This document shows positions 16,433-24,153 of a stretch of 24,967 bases of DNA, piece after piece. The DNA comes from Kriegella sp965368185. GTDB lineage: Bacteria; Bacteroidota; Bacteroidia; Flavobacteriales; Flavobacteriaceae. Where the stretch lies: contig CBDULZ010000075.1 of NCBI GenBank assembly GCA_965368185.1, positions 1 through 24,967 of the forward strand. Reading direction: 5' to 3'. The position numbers were made by a program, and so were the translations under genes. The notes beneath the pieces were generated by a model that was not told the origin of the DNA, did no database searches, and saw only the letters and a program-made list of their open reading frames with translations. Each line of letters begins with the position of its first letter. Position 1 is the stretch's first letter.

Positions 16433-18283
16433 ATGTGCGGAATTTATGGATCGACCATTGCGTATAGTGAGAACGAAGTTAGGGAAAAACTGAAAAGAAC
16501 ATCTTTTCGCGGCCCCGATAAAATGGGAATTCGTCTATTTGATGAAGGAAAACAACCTATCCGTCTAGGTCATAACCGACTCTCGATAATTGATTTAGAT
16601 GTACGATCTGACCAACCGCTGACCTACCGGGAAAATATTCATATTGTTTTTAACGGTGAAATCTTTAACTTCAAATCGATAAAAAAAGAACTTGCCGTCA
16701 AAGGCTATGAATTCAAAACCACCAGTGATACCGAGGTAATTTGTGCGGCCTATTTAGAATATGGCCAAGATTGTGTCAACCATTTTAATGGTATGTTCGC
16801 ATTTGTAATTTATGACAATGTCAAAAATCTTTTATTTGGGGCAAGAGATAGATTAGGGCAAAAGCCTTTTTACTACACCCATAGCGAAAAGCAATTCGAA
16901 TTCGCCAGCCAGCTCTCGGCAATTCAATTGTTCAATGAAGATCTGACAATTTCAAAAGAGGCCATTAGTGCCTACCTTCTTTGGGGTACGATTCCCGATC
17001 CCTATTCAATTTTCAACGAAATCAAGAAGTTGGAAGCCGGACATAGTTTTATATTTGATATCGAGTCTGGCACCTTTAAGACGAAGAAGTATTGGGACCT
17101 AGATTATAAAGGCCAAAATAAGTTTTTGGGAAATTATCAACATGCCCAAGTAGAACTTGAGAAACTGTTAAGCGATGCGGTAAAAATTAGAATGTTCGCC
17201 GATGTTCCCGTAGGCATATTTCTTTCTGGTGGTATTGACTCTTCCTTGGTAAGTGCCTTGGCAGCAAAAGAAACACCCGGCAAAGTAAAAACGTTCTCGG
17301 TCAAGTTCGACAATAAAGAGTTTGATGAGAGTGATTACGCTAAAAAAGTAGCTTACCATTTGCAAACAGAGCACAATGTTATCGAATGTGACTACAAGGA
17401 AGGCATACAACTGATCGAAAACATTAGTTATTTCTATGATGAACCTTTTGACGATGCCTCGGCAATTCCATCGATGCTATTATCGAAATACACGCGAGAA
17501 CATGTAACGGTAGCGCTATCAGGAGATGCTGGGGACGAGAATTTTCTCGGATACCATCGATATAACTGGATGCACTATATCGAAAAAGCCTACAAGTTTC
17601 CCGACCCGCTGCGAATGATGGTCGCCAAGGCACTTTCCATAGCCCCCCACTACAAGGCTAAGACTATCGGAAATGTAATCGATAAAGCGACGATAAATGA
17701 TGCCTATTTGGCAACAAAACGAGATTTAAACAGCAGCTGGTTCGACCTTTCGGGTTATAATTATAAAGATGAATTTAACCGCTATTTATTTCATAACGAC
17801 AAAAATATTTACGAGCGCATTTCAGACTTTGATATCAAAACCTATTTAAATTGGGATATTAATACAAAAGTCGACAGGGCCTCAATGGCATTTTCCCTCG
17901 AAGTACGCTCTCCCATGCTAGATTATAGAATTGTCGATTTTTCAAGAACACTTCCCACTGAATTTAAATTCATTAAAGGGAACCAAAAGAGAATACTAAA
18001 AGATGTACTTTACAAACATGTACCTAAAGAACTGTTCGACAGACCAAAATCGGGATTCACAATGCCGTTCAAAAGCTGGTTTCGAAATGAGTTAAAGGAG
18101 TATGTTCTTTCAGAGTTAAATGATGGCGGTCTTGCAACAATACCTTTTATCGATAAAAAAGAAGTCAAAATGATAATCGACCAACATATGAATGGTTCTT
18201 GGAATCGATATGCCATTATCTGGAGGCTCTTAGTGCTTAAACAGTGGCTAAAGCATAACGGAAAAGGATTTTCAATAAAATAG
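16433..18283 (+). CDS. asnB: Asparagine-synthase-type glutamine amidotransferase
   Basis: This is a 616-residue class II amidotransferase. Cys2, exposed once Met1 is removed, is the glutaminase nucleophile. NRLSI (48-52), NGEIFN (74-79) and SDTEV (98-102) complete that domain. The synthetase domain has the PP-loop SGGIDSS (265-271), FYDEPFDDASAIP (334-346), LSGDAGDENFLGY (362-374) and KVDRASMAFSLEVRSPMLD. Family members make asparagine, but copies in polysaccharide clusters are thought to amidate uronic-acid carboxyls. The location among glycosyltransferases favours that role here, consistent with three nucleotide-sugar enzymes that produce or rearrange uronates. The synthetase motif differs from the usual GDGGDELFGGY at three positions while keeping the acidic residues D365, D368 and E369. 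Confidence 0.88.
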   Translation: MCGIYGSTIAYSENEVREKLKRTSFRGPDKMGIRLFDEGKQPIRLGHNRLSIIDLDVRSDQPLTYRENIHIVFNGEIFNFKSIKKELAVKGYEFKTTSDTEVICAAYLEYGQDCVNHFNGMFAFVIYDNVKNLLFGARDRLGQKPFYYTHSEKQFEFASQLSAIQLFNEDLTISKEAISAYLLWGTIPDPYSIFNEIKKLEAGHSFIFDIESGTFKTKKYWDLDYKGQNKFLGNYQHAQVELEKLLSDAVKIRMFADVPVGIFLSGGIDSSLVSALAAKETPGKVKTFSVKFDNKEFDESDYAKKVAYHLQTEHNVIECDYKEGIQLIENISYFYDEPFDDASAIPSMLLSKYTREHVTVALSGDAGDENFLGYHRYNWMHYIEKAYKFPDPLRMMVAKALSIAPHYKAKTIGNVIDKATINDAYLATKRDLNSSWFDLSGYNYKDEFNRYLFHNDKNIYERISDFDIKTYLNWDINTKVDRASMAFSLEVRSPMLDYRIVDFSRTLPTEFKFIKGNQKRILKDVLYKHVPKELFDRPKSGFTMPFKSWFRNELKEYVLSELNDGGLATIPFIDKKEVKMIIDQHMNGSWNRYAIIWRLLVLKQWLKHNGKGFSIK

Positions 18284-18352
18284 CCCAAGTCTGAAGTTCC
18301 AAAAAAAAAATCAAAACACCAAGCAAATTATTCGTCTAATGTATCATAATCT

Positions 18353-19495
18353 ATGCGACTAGGAATACTCATATACTCTCTTGGAGGCGGGGGCGCAGAA
18401 AGAGTTGTCTCCCACCTACTCCCCTACTTTTTGGAACGAAAAATCGAAGTTCATTTGTTCTTAATGCATGCTACCACAGGTTATGATATTCCTGAAAGCA
18501 TACAAGTGCATTATATCGAAAACTCAAGCCCATCGGAAAGTGGTATCAATAAATTGATAAAAATCCCTTTCTTGGCAATGCGATATGCCAAACTTTTAAA
18601 TCAACTAGACTTAACTCATTCATTAAGCCTGTTGACAAGGCCCAATTACATTAATATACTTTCTCGGAAATTTACCCCAAAAAAAAGAATCAAAATCATA
18701 ATCAGTGAAAGGGGCCAACCCAGTTTGCAGTACAGTTACAAAGGCCTTCAATCCACCATGAATAAATTCTTGATTCGAAAGTTATATGTGAAGGCTGATT
18801 CGATAATTTGTAATTCTAGGGGAAATCGTAATGACCTCATTGATAATTTTGGAATCTGCGAAAACAAAATCGAAGTAATAAACAACCCGATAGATTTAGA
18901 AAAAATCGACAAGCTAGCACCAATAGATGATTTTTTTGACTCCCAATATTTTAATATTATAACAGTTGGTAGGTTGAACAAGGGAAAAAACCACCAGCTG
19001 CTCATCGATGCAGTGGAAAATATCGAAGGTATACGACTCTATATTCTGGGTGAAGGTGAGCTTGAAAATGAACTAAAAACAACAATAGAAGCAAGAGGTC
19101 TTGAGAAAAAGATATTTCTTTTAGGATTTGACCCATCTCCGTACAAGTATCTCAAGGCTGCAGATCTGTTTGCTTTTGCTTCCAATCATGAAGGTTTCCC
19201 GAATGTTCTTTTAGAGGCAATGGCCTGCGGACTGCCTATTCTTTCTACAAATTGTAAATCGGGACCTGATGAAATATTAAAACTTGATAAGCCGCTGGTA
19301 GATGACATTATGAAAACCGATTACGGTATTCTAACTCCCGTAGGCAATAAATTATTGATGATAAAAGGAATCGAACATTTTATGACAAATACCGACTATC
19401 TTCTAAAAACCAAGAAAAATATATCACAAAGAGTAAGAAATTTTAACAAAAATAGTATTTTACATAAGTACGAAACGTACATCTTAAGTACCTAA
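18353..19495 (+). CDS. GT4-family glycosyltransferase
   Basis: This 380-residue GT-B enzyme has SLGGGGAERVVS (9-20), ISERGQP (117-123), NSRGNRNDLI, ITVGRLNKGKNHQLLIDA (203-220), LGEGEL and the EX7E motif in NHEGFPNVLLEAM (E280, E288), then CKSGPDEIL. This arrangement is typical of GT4 enzymes in O-antigen and capsule loci. It lies 69 bp after the amidotransferase gene, a gap containing an A10 tract at 18301-18310. Its sugar specificity cannot be read from sequence. Confidence 0.87.
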   Translation: MRLGILIYSLGGGGAERVVSHLLPYFLERKIEVHLFLMHATTGYDIPESIQVHYIENSSPSESGINKLIKIPFLAMRYAKLLNQLDLTHSLSLLTRPNYINILSRKFTPKKRIKIIISERGQPSLQYSYKGLQSTMNKFLIRKLYVKADSIICNSRGNRNDLIDNFGICENKIEVINNPIDLEKIDKLAPIDDFFDSQYFNIITVGRLNKGKNHQLLIDAVENIEGIRLYILGEGELENELKTTIEARGLEKKIFLLGFDPSPYKYLKAADLFAFASNHEGFPNVLLEAMACGLPILSTNCKSGPDEILKLDKPLVDDIMKTDYGILTPVGNKLLMIKGIEHFMTNTDYLLKTKKNISQRVRNFNKNSILHKYETYILST

Positions 19496-19502
19496 TAATA
19501 TA

Positions 19503-19510
19503 TACCTTTG
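19503..19510 (+). promoter_or_regulatory. Probable -7 promoter box TACCTTTG
   Basis: TACCTTTG fits the Bacteroidota -7 consensus TAnnTTTG exactly and lies 28 bp upstream of the ATG at 19539, a normal distance for a short 5' leader. No matching -33 TTG was found. If real, the glycosyltransferase at 19539 can be transcribed independently of the genes before it. Confidence 0.4.
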
Positions 19511-19538
19511 TCGAATTTTAACGCGAAGTGAAGTCTGT

Positions 19539-20678
19539 ATGAATTCTAAACGAATATTGATTATATGCGGTGCAGCCAAATCATTGGTTACCTTTCGAGG
19601 GGATTTAATAAAGCGCTTACTTTCGGAAGGCCATGAAGTAATCTGTGCCGCACCATTTCCTGAATCCAATACAGAATTTAGAGATGAATTAGAAAAAATG
19701 GGCACCCAAACGTTCGCATACCCCTTAAATAGAGCAGGTATATCTCCCATTTCCGATATAAAGACCATATTTTTCCTAAGAAGGAAAATAGAGGAATATA
19801 AAATCGACCTTGTTTTTCCATATACGATCAAATCTGTGATATACGGCTCTTTGGCCGCCAAAAAGAACAATACCTCGGTAATCTCACTAATTACGGGTTT
19901 GGGCTTTACATTCAGTGGGGTTTCAACGAAAGCGAACATTCTTCAAAAGGTCACTAGTTTTCTTTACAAAAAAGCCCTGCGAAAAAATAAGGCGATAATA
20001 TTTCAGAATGAAGATGACAGGAACCTTTTTCTTCGAAAAAAAATTATTTCCCCAAGACAAAACACGTATCTCGTAAATGGATCAGGAGTAAATTTAAACG
20101 AATACAAAACGCGGATTAAAAAAAATGATGGGGAAAGGATAATTTTTGTTATTGTGTCTCGATTAATCGCTGAAAAAGGCATAAAGTTGTTTATGGACGC
20201 GGCAAAAAAACTAAAAAAGAAATACCCAAAATCGGAATATCATATTATTGGGCCAATCGATACCTCTCCCTCAGGAATTAAGAAAAGTACAATCGATAAA
20301 TTCGTGTCCAAGGGAATAATAACATTTCATGGAGAACAGCGAACGGTCATCGGTTTTTTACAACAATCGGATGTTTTTGTGCTCCCTACCTACTATCGTG
20401 AAGGCGTTCCCCGGTCTATTTTAGAGGCCCTCAGTATAGGAATGCCCATTATCACAACAAATACTCCGGGGTGTCGGGAAACTGTTGTAAATGAAGAAAA
20501 CGGCATCCTTGTAACACCAAAGGACTTTAACGATCTACATAGGGCCATGGAAAGTTTTCTGAAACACCCTGAGCGTATCGAAGTTATGGGTATTAATAGT
20601 AGAAAATTGGCCAGCGAAAAGTTTGATGTAAATAAGGTAAATATGAAAACCCTTGAAATCATTGCCAACAACAGCTGA
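19539..20678 (+). CDS. GT4-family glycosyltransferase, PglA/CapM-like
   Basis: This 379-residue enzyme differs from the other GT4s here in its N-terminus: ICGAAKSLVTFRGDLIKRLLSEGHEV (9-34, in part), VFPYTIKSVIYGSLAAK (92-108), then SLITGLGFTF. This resembles PglA-type transferases that add the second sugar to undecaprenyl-diphosphate-linked HexNAc. The donor domain has VSRLIAEKGI (206-215), YHIIGP and EX7E in YREGVPRSILEAL (E288, E296). A second-sugar role would fit with the PglC-like initiator at 22113, but that is inference. A consensus -7 box precedes it, and a 299-bp gap separates it from the next gene. Confidence 0.86.
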   Translation: MNSKRILIICGAAKSLVTFRGDLIKRLLSEGHEVICAAPFPESNTEFRDELEKMGTQTFAYPLNRAGISPISDIKTIFFLRRKIEEYKIDLVFPYTIKSVIYGSLAAKKNNTSVISLITGLGFTFSGVSTKANILQKVTSFLYKKALRKNKAIIFQNEDDRNLFLRKKIISPRQNTYLVNGSGVNLNEYKTRIKKNDGERIIFVIVSRLIAEKGIKLFMDAAKKLKKKYPKSEYHIIGPIDTSPSGIKKSTIDKFVSKGIITFHGEQRTVIGFLQQSDVFVLPTYYREGVPRSILEALSIGMPIITTNTPGCRETVVNEENGILVTPKDFNDLHRAMESFLKHPERIEVMGINSRKLASEKFDVNKVNMKTLEIIANNS

Positions 20679-20977
20679 TGTTGTTTAGATTAAATCTGGA
20701 AGACCTCATTGCTATTGCATTTGGTCATAGAAGCATGAATATATATCGATTAATTAGTTACACTTTACAGAAATTACATATACTTGTAGTCGAAACTACG
20801 GCTTTGGGCAAAATTTAAATTATTGTTCAATGCAAACACGAACTGGTTAAATTTGTAAACGATTTTGTTAAAATCCCGCATCATCCGAGCATCTTATCAA
20901 ATTTAACAAATACAGAAACACAGTGTCTGTCCAAGTCTTCTTGATAGACCAATTTTTGAATAGGGCCGACCAAACTC
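20679..20977. other. Intergenic spacer between glycosyltransferase genes
   Basis: No coding sequence or strong terminator is visible. A small hairpin, GTAGT-cgaa-ACTAC at 20786-20799, lacks a T-tract. The gap is unusually large for this cluster and suggests that the block 20978-23758 (glycosyltransferase, phosphoglycosyl transferase, FemAB-like) has its own promoter, though no exact TAnnTTTG box was found. Confidence 0.35.
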
Positions 20978-22099
20978 ATGAAAATAGCCTTTTTACTTAG
21001 TAGAATTGAACAAACGGGAGTTACTACGCATACTTTAGATCTTGCCCAAGGTCTTGTTGAAGATGGTCATCAGGTTTGTCTTATTACAGGTGGCAAGATT
21101 GAGAATGCAACATCAAGAGTAGACGACTTCTACAATGAATTCAAGGCATTGGGGGTTCAGATTGAAGAGTTTAAGACACCAAAGGGCAACAGAATCAAAC
21201 GGGCCATGGAATCAGTCACCTCGGTATTGGCTATTATGAGTAAAATTAGACGGTTCAAACCCAATGTGATTCACTGCCAATCACCATACATGACCTTCAT
21301 TCCTTGGCTCATGGGAAAAAAGTTCACAACAACCTTACACATTCTCTATTTGAAGCGAAATTTTAAATTCAAAAAACCGGACCACCTAATTGCTATAAGT
21401 AATGAATCCTATGAATTCAGCAAAAAAGTGTTTGGAATGGAGGATAGGAATTTGAGTTTAATCCATCATGGTGTATCAGATCGGTTTGCCCATTCCATTT
21501 CACCAAGGCAAAAATCAGATTTGAAAAACCGTCTAAACATAACAGAAGATAAATTGGTCATAGGTTTTGTAGGAAGCATTTCGTTGCGTAAAGGGTCTGA
21601 CATTCTTGTACAAGCCTTGAACGATTTATCAACTGCTACAAAAGAAAACATTCATTTTATCTTTTTGGGCGGTGTTGAAGGTAGTGTAGATTTTGACTGG
21701 TTAAAAAAGATGGTCGAAAGTGCAGGTATTCAAAATTTCATGACGATGGTGCCTTTCGAAGATCCCAAACCCTTTTATGATATTTTTGATATTTTCGTAT
21801 TGCCATCACGTATGGAGTCTTTCCCTTTGGTAACTTTAGAGGCGATGATGAGTGAGTGTTGCCCGGTTAGAAGCAATACAGAAGGGGCCTATGAACAAAT
21901 CGAGGATGGAGTCAACGGGCTGCTTTTTGAAAATGAAAACATCCATCAGTTCACCTCCATACTAGAGAAATTGGTTTCCGATCCTGATTTACGCAAACTA
22001 CTGGCCAAAAACGCAAAAACTAAGGCGCTGAATAAATTTACTATTCCGGTAATGACAAAAAAAACGTTAGAAGTTTATTCCAAAATCCATATGAACTAA
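20978..22099 (+). CDS. GT4-family glycosyltransferase
   Basis: This 373-residue GT-B enzyme has RIEQTGVTTHTLDLAQGL (9-26) as its acceptor-side loop, VIHCQSPYM (97-105), GFVGSISLRKGSDIL (196-210) and EX7E in RMESFPLVTLEAM (E280, E288). The donor-site segment NTEGAYEQIEDGVNG replaces the usual CPSGP-like stretch of its neighbours. It is the last of five GT4 genes in the cluster and is followed 13 bp later by the phosphoglycosyl transferase, so the two are probably co-transcribed. Linkage and sugar are unknown. Confidence 0.86.
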   Translation: MKIAFLLSRIEQTGVTTHTLDLAQGLVEDGHQVCLITGGKIENATSRVDDFYNEFKALGVQIEEFKTPKGNRIKRAMESVTSVLAIMSKIRRFKPNVIHCQSPYMTFIPWLMGKKFTTTLHILYLKRNFKFKKPDHLIAISNESYEFSKKVFGMEDRNLSLIHHGVSDRFAHSISPRQKSDLKNRLNITEDKLVIGFVGSISLRKGSDILVQALNDLSTATKENIHFIFLGGVEGSVDFDWLKKMVESAGIQNFMTMVPFEDPKPFYDIFDIFVLPSRMESFPLVTLEAMMSECCPVRSNTEGAYEQIEDGVNGLLFENENIHQFTSILEKLVSDPDLRKLLAKNAKTKALNKFTIPVMTKKTLEVYSKIHMN

Positions 22100-22112
22100 A
22101 AACTCAAATGGC

Positions 22113-22721
22113 ATGTACAGAAGTGTGATAAAAAATATTTTGGACTTTATAACAGCACTGATCGCTCTTTTTATACTATCGCCATTTTTCATCGCCATTG
22201 TTCTCATTTTATTTTTCAGCAATAACGGAAAGCCATTCTTCGTACAAAAAAGACCAGGTAAAAACGAGCACATCTTTAAAATTTTAAAGTTCAAGACCAT
22301 GAATGATAAAAAAGGACCTGACGGCCAACTTTTATCCGATCATGAGCGAATGACAAAAATTGGCAAATTTATTAGAAAAACATCCTTGGATGAGATTCCC
22401 CAACTTCTAAATGTGATCAAAGGAGACATGTCAATTGTAGGACCCAGACCCCTATTGGTATCATATTTACCGCTATACAATAAAGAACAAGCTAAGAGAC
22501 ACAATGTTAAGCCGGGCATTACGGGTTGGGCACAAATAAATGGCAGAAACGCCATTAGTTGGGAAGATAAATTTAAATATGATGTTTGGTATGTAAAGAA
22601 CATTAGCTTTACAACCGATGTAAAGATCCTATGGAAAACTTTTGGCAAAGTTTTTAAATCTGAAGGTGTTTCGGCAAGTGAAGAAGTAACAATGGAGCTA
22701 TTCAGAGGTTCTAAGAATTGA
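22113..22721 (+). CDS. Monotopic phosphoglycosyl transferase (PglC-type initiating sugar transferase)
   Basis: This 202-residue enzyme starts the repeat unit by moving a sugar phosphate from a UDP-sugar to undecaprenyl phosphate. It is the short form, with one N-terminal hydrophobic re-entrant helix (about 10-35) containing the Ser23-Pro24 break. FFVQKRPGKN and FKILKFKTM (54-63) follow, then the catalytic Asp93-Glu94 pair in SLDEIPQLLNVIKGDMS, VGPRPLL, KPGITGWAQINGRN and YDVWYV. The Ser-Pro and Asp-Glu positions coincide with those known from Campylobacter PglC, whose substrate is a UDP-diacetamido sugar; related enzymes use other UDP-HexNAc donors, and the donor here is not certain. It lies between a GT4 gene and the FemAB-like gene with gaps of 13 and 23 bp. 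Confidence 0.92.
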   Translation: MYRSVIKNILDFITALIALFILSPFFIAIVLILFFSNNGKPFFVQKRPGKNEHIFKILKFKTMNDKKGPDGQLLSDHERMTKIGKFIRKTSLDEIPQLLNVIKGDMSIVGPRPLLVSYLPLYNKEQAKRHNVKPGITGWAQINGRNAISWEDKFKYDVWYVKNISFTTDVKILWKTFGKVFKSEGVSASEEVTMELFRGSKN

Positions 22722-22744
22722 TATTCTCATTAAAAATGAAATAA

Positions 22745-23758
22745 ATGATCGACATAATCGAGAATGAAAAAGATTGGAAGCAGATTTTACTATCATGTGA
22801 TTCTTACGATTTTCATCATACGTATGACTATCATTTGATTTCCAAAACAGAAAATGAACTACCAATTTTGGTCTCATACCGGGAAAATGATAAAATCATA
22901 GCCATTCCCTTTCTAAAACGTGCTATCGAAAACACCGTCTATTTCGATCTTACTTCAGTGTACGGGTATGCGGGACCGATATACAAGAACATTGACGCAT
23001 CTTTCGACAATACGGCGTTTAAAACCGCACTTGATCAAGTGTTTTCAGAATTAAGCATTGTAAGTGTCTTTTCGAGACTTCACCCCTATCTGAAGAATCA
23101 GTCAATCATCTTAGATAATTTGGGGCAAACTCCAACACTCGGAAAAGTGGTGAATATAAATCTAAATCTACCATTGGATGAACAACGTACGCAATACGGA
23201 AAAAGCACCAAAAACAGGACGAATAAATGTAGAAGGCTTTGCAATGTGATTCAAGCGCAGACCGATGAGCAAATCAATACTTTTATAGACATCTATTATG
23301 AAAACATGGATCGTTTGTCTGCAAACAAAGACTATTATTTCTCTCGAAAATATTTTTTTGATTTTCTAAAATGTACTGATTTTAGAACTGATATATTACT
23401 TGTAGAACTTAAAGAAACTGGAGAGGTTATTGCAGGATCTATGTTTGTCAAGACGAACGACATCGTTCAGTTTCATCTATCGGGCACTAGAAACAGTGCC
23501 TTGAATCTGGCTCCTGCCAACCTATTTTTAGACGAAATGCGAATTAAAGCAACCGAACAGAACTACAAAATATTCAATTTAGGCGGAGGAATCGGAAGTA
23601 AAGAAGACTCCCTCTTCAACTTCAAATCTTCTTTTTCAAAGGAGCACCATGAGTTTAAAGTTTGGAAGCATATAGTGAACCATACTATCTACATAGAACT
23701 CACAGGTGACAGGCTATTAGATAAAAACGACCATTTCTTTCCTTTGTATCGAAAATAA
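22745..23758 (+). CDS. FemAB-like GNAT-fold acyl/aminoacyl transferase
   Basis: This 337-residue protein has features of the FemAB-related GNAT family found in exopolysaccharide loci: an N-terminal half with DFHHTYDYH (22-30), ILVSYRENDKIIAIPFLKR (41-59) and YGYAGPIY (73-80), and a C-terminal half with a basic stretch KNRTNKCRR (156-164), GEVIAGSMF, QFHLSGTRN (242-250), and the conserved end FNLGGGIGSKEDSLFNFKSSFS with FKVWKHI. Fem enzymes transfer amino acids from aminoacyl-tRNA to amines of cell-wall precursors; capsule-locus relatives may transfer amino acids or other acyl groups to amino sugars. With two ATP-grasp genes and an AsnB-like gene nearby, an aminoacylation role is attractive but unproven. 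It is the last biosynthetic gene of the cluster. Confidence 0.83.
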   Translation: MIDIIENEKDWKQILLSCDSYDFHHTYDYHLISKTENELPILVSYRENDKIIAIPFLKRAIENTVYFDLTSVYGYAGPIYKNIDASFDNTAFKTALDQVFSELSIVSVFSRLHPYLKNQSIILDNLGQTPTLGKVVNINLNLPLDEQRTQYGKSTKNRTNKCRRLCNVIQAQTDEQINTFIDIYYENMDRLSANKDYYFSRKYFFDFLKCTDFRTDILLVELKETGEVIAGSMFVKTNDIVQFHLSGTRNSALNLAPANLFLDEMRIKATEQNYKIFNLGGGIGSKEDSLFNFKSSFSKEHHEFKVWKHIVNHTIYIELTGDRLLDKNDHFFPLYRK

Positions 23759-23979
23759 AATATTGAGAGGACTCAAATCATAAGATTTCACCGTGCCAAA
23801 TAGTCAAACCTGGTTTGCCCTGACCATCACCATTACAGAGTGGCGGTTTTACAAACTTACTACCAAATTGGTTTTGATGAAACGATACTAATATCATACA
23901 ATTGCAAAAACGGCTTAAACGGATAGGAATATACTTGTTATAGAAAGGTTAATTTTCAAGCAACTACATATAAAAAAGT
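23759..23979. other. Spacer after the last biosynthetic gene
   Basis: No gene, convincing terminator or RNA structure is visible between the FemAB-like gene and the control region of the third lipoprotein. Stops occur in all frames. Confidence 0.4.
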
Positions 23980-24006
23980 GCATTTCATCGAAAAAAAGGG
24001 AAATGC
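23980..24006 (+). promoter_or_regulatory. Distal half-site (copy 3) inside a GCATTTC/GAAATGC dyad
   Basis: TTCATCGA at 23984-23991 begins 170 bp upstream of the ATG at 24154, matching the -171 and -172 sites of the two paralogues. It overlaps GCATTTC (23980-23986), which is perfectly inverted as GAAATGC at 24000-24006. A further GAAATG lies at 24017-24022. The third gene thus has extra inverted copies of the motif core that the other two lack. Confidence 0.45.
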
Positions 24007-24049
24007 TCAAAAAAACGAAATGTAGTCTTAACTCTTTCCCTACTTTTAC

Positions 24050-24083
24050 GCCGTTCATCAGAAAAAAATGCATTTCGTCTATT
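24050..24083 (+). promoter_or_regulatory. Paired TTCATC half-sites (copy 3 of the shared element)
   Basis: TTCATCAG (24054-24061) and TTCGTCTA (24074-24081) start exactly 20 bp apart, 100 and 80 bp before the ATG at 24154. The first extends to GCCGTTCAT and matches eight of nine positions of the LytTR-type half-site; the second lies in GCATTTCGT. This copy lies in otherwise diverged sequence on the opposite side of the cluster, about 21 kb from copy 2, which argues for selection on the element itself. Confidence 0.6.
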
Positions 24084-24153
24084 TTCTGATATGTTTAATA
24101 ATTTTTTTTCGCCCCCCCGAAAATTTAAATGATAAGCTTAACCCTGCATTACT

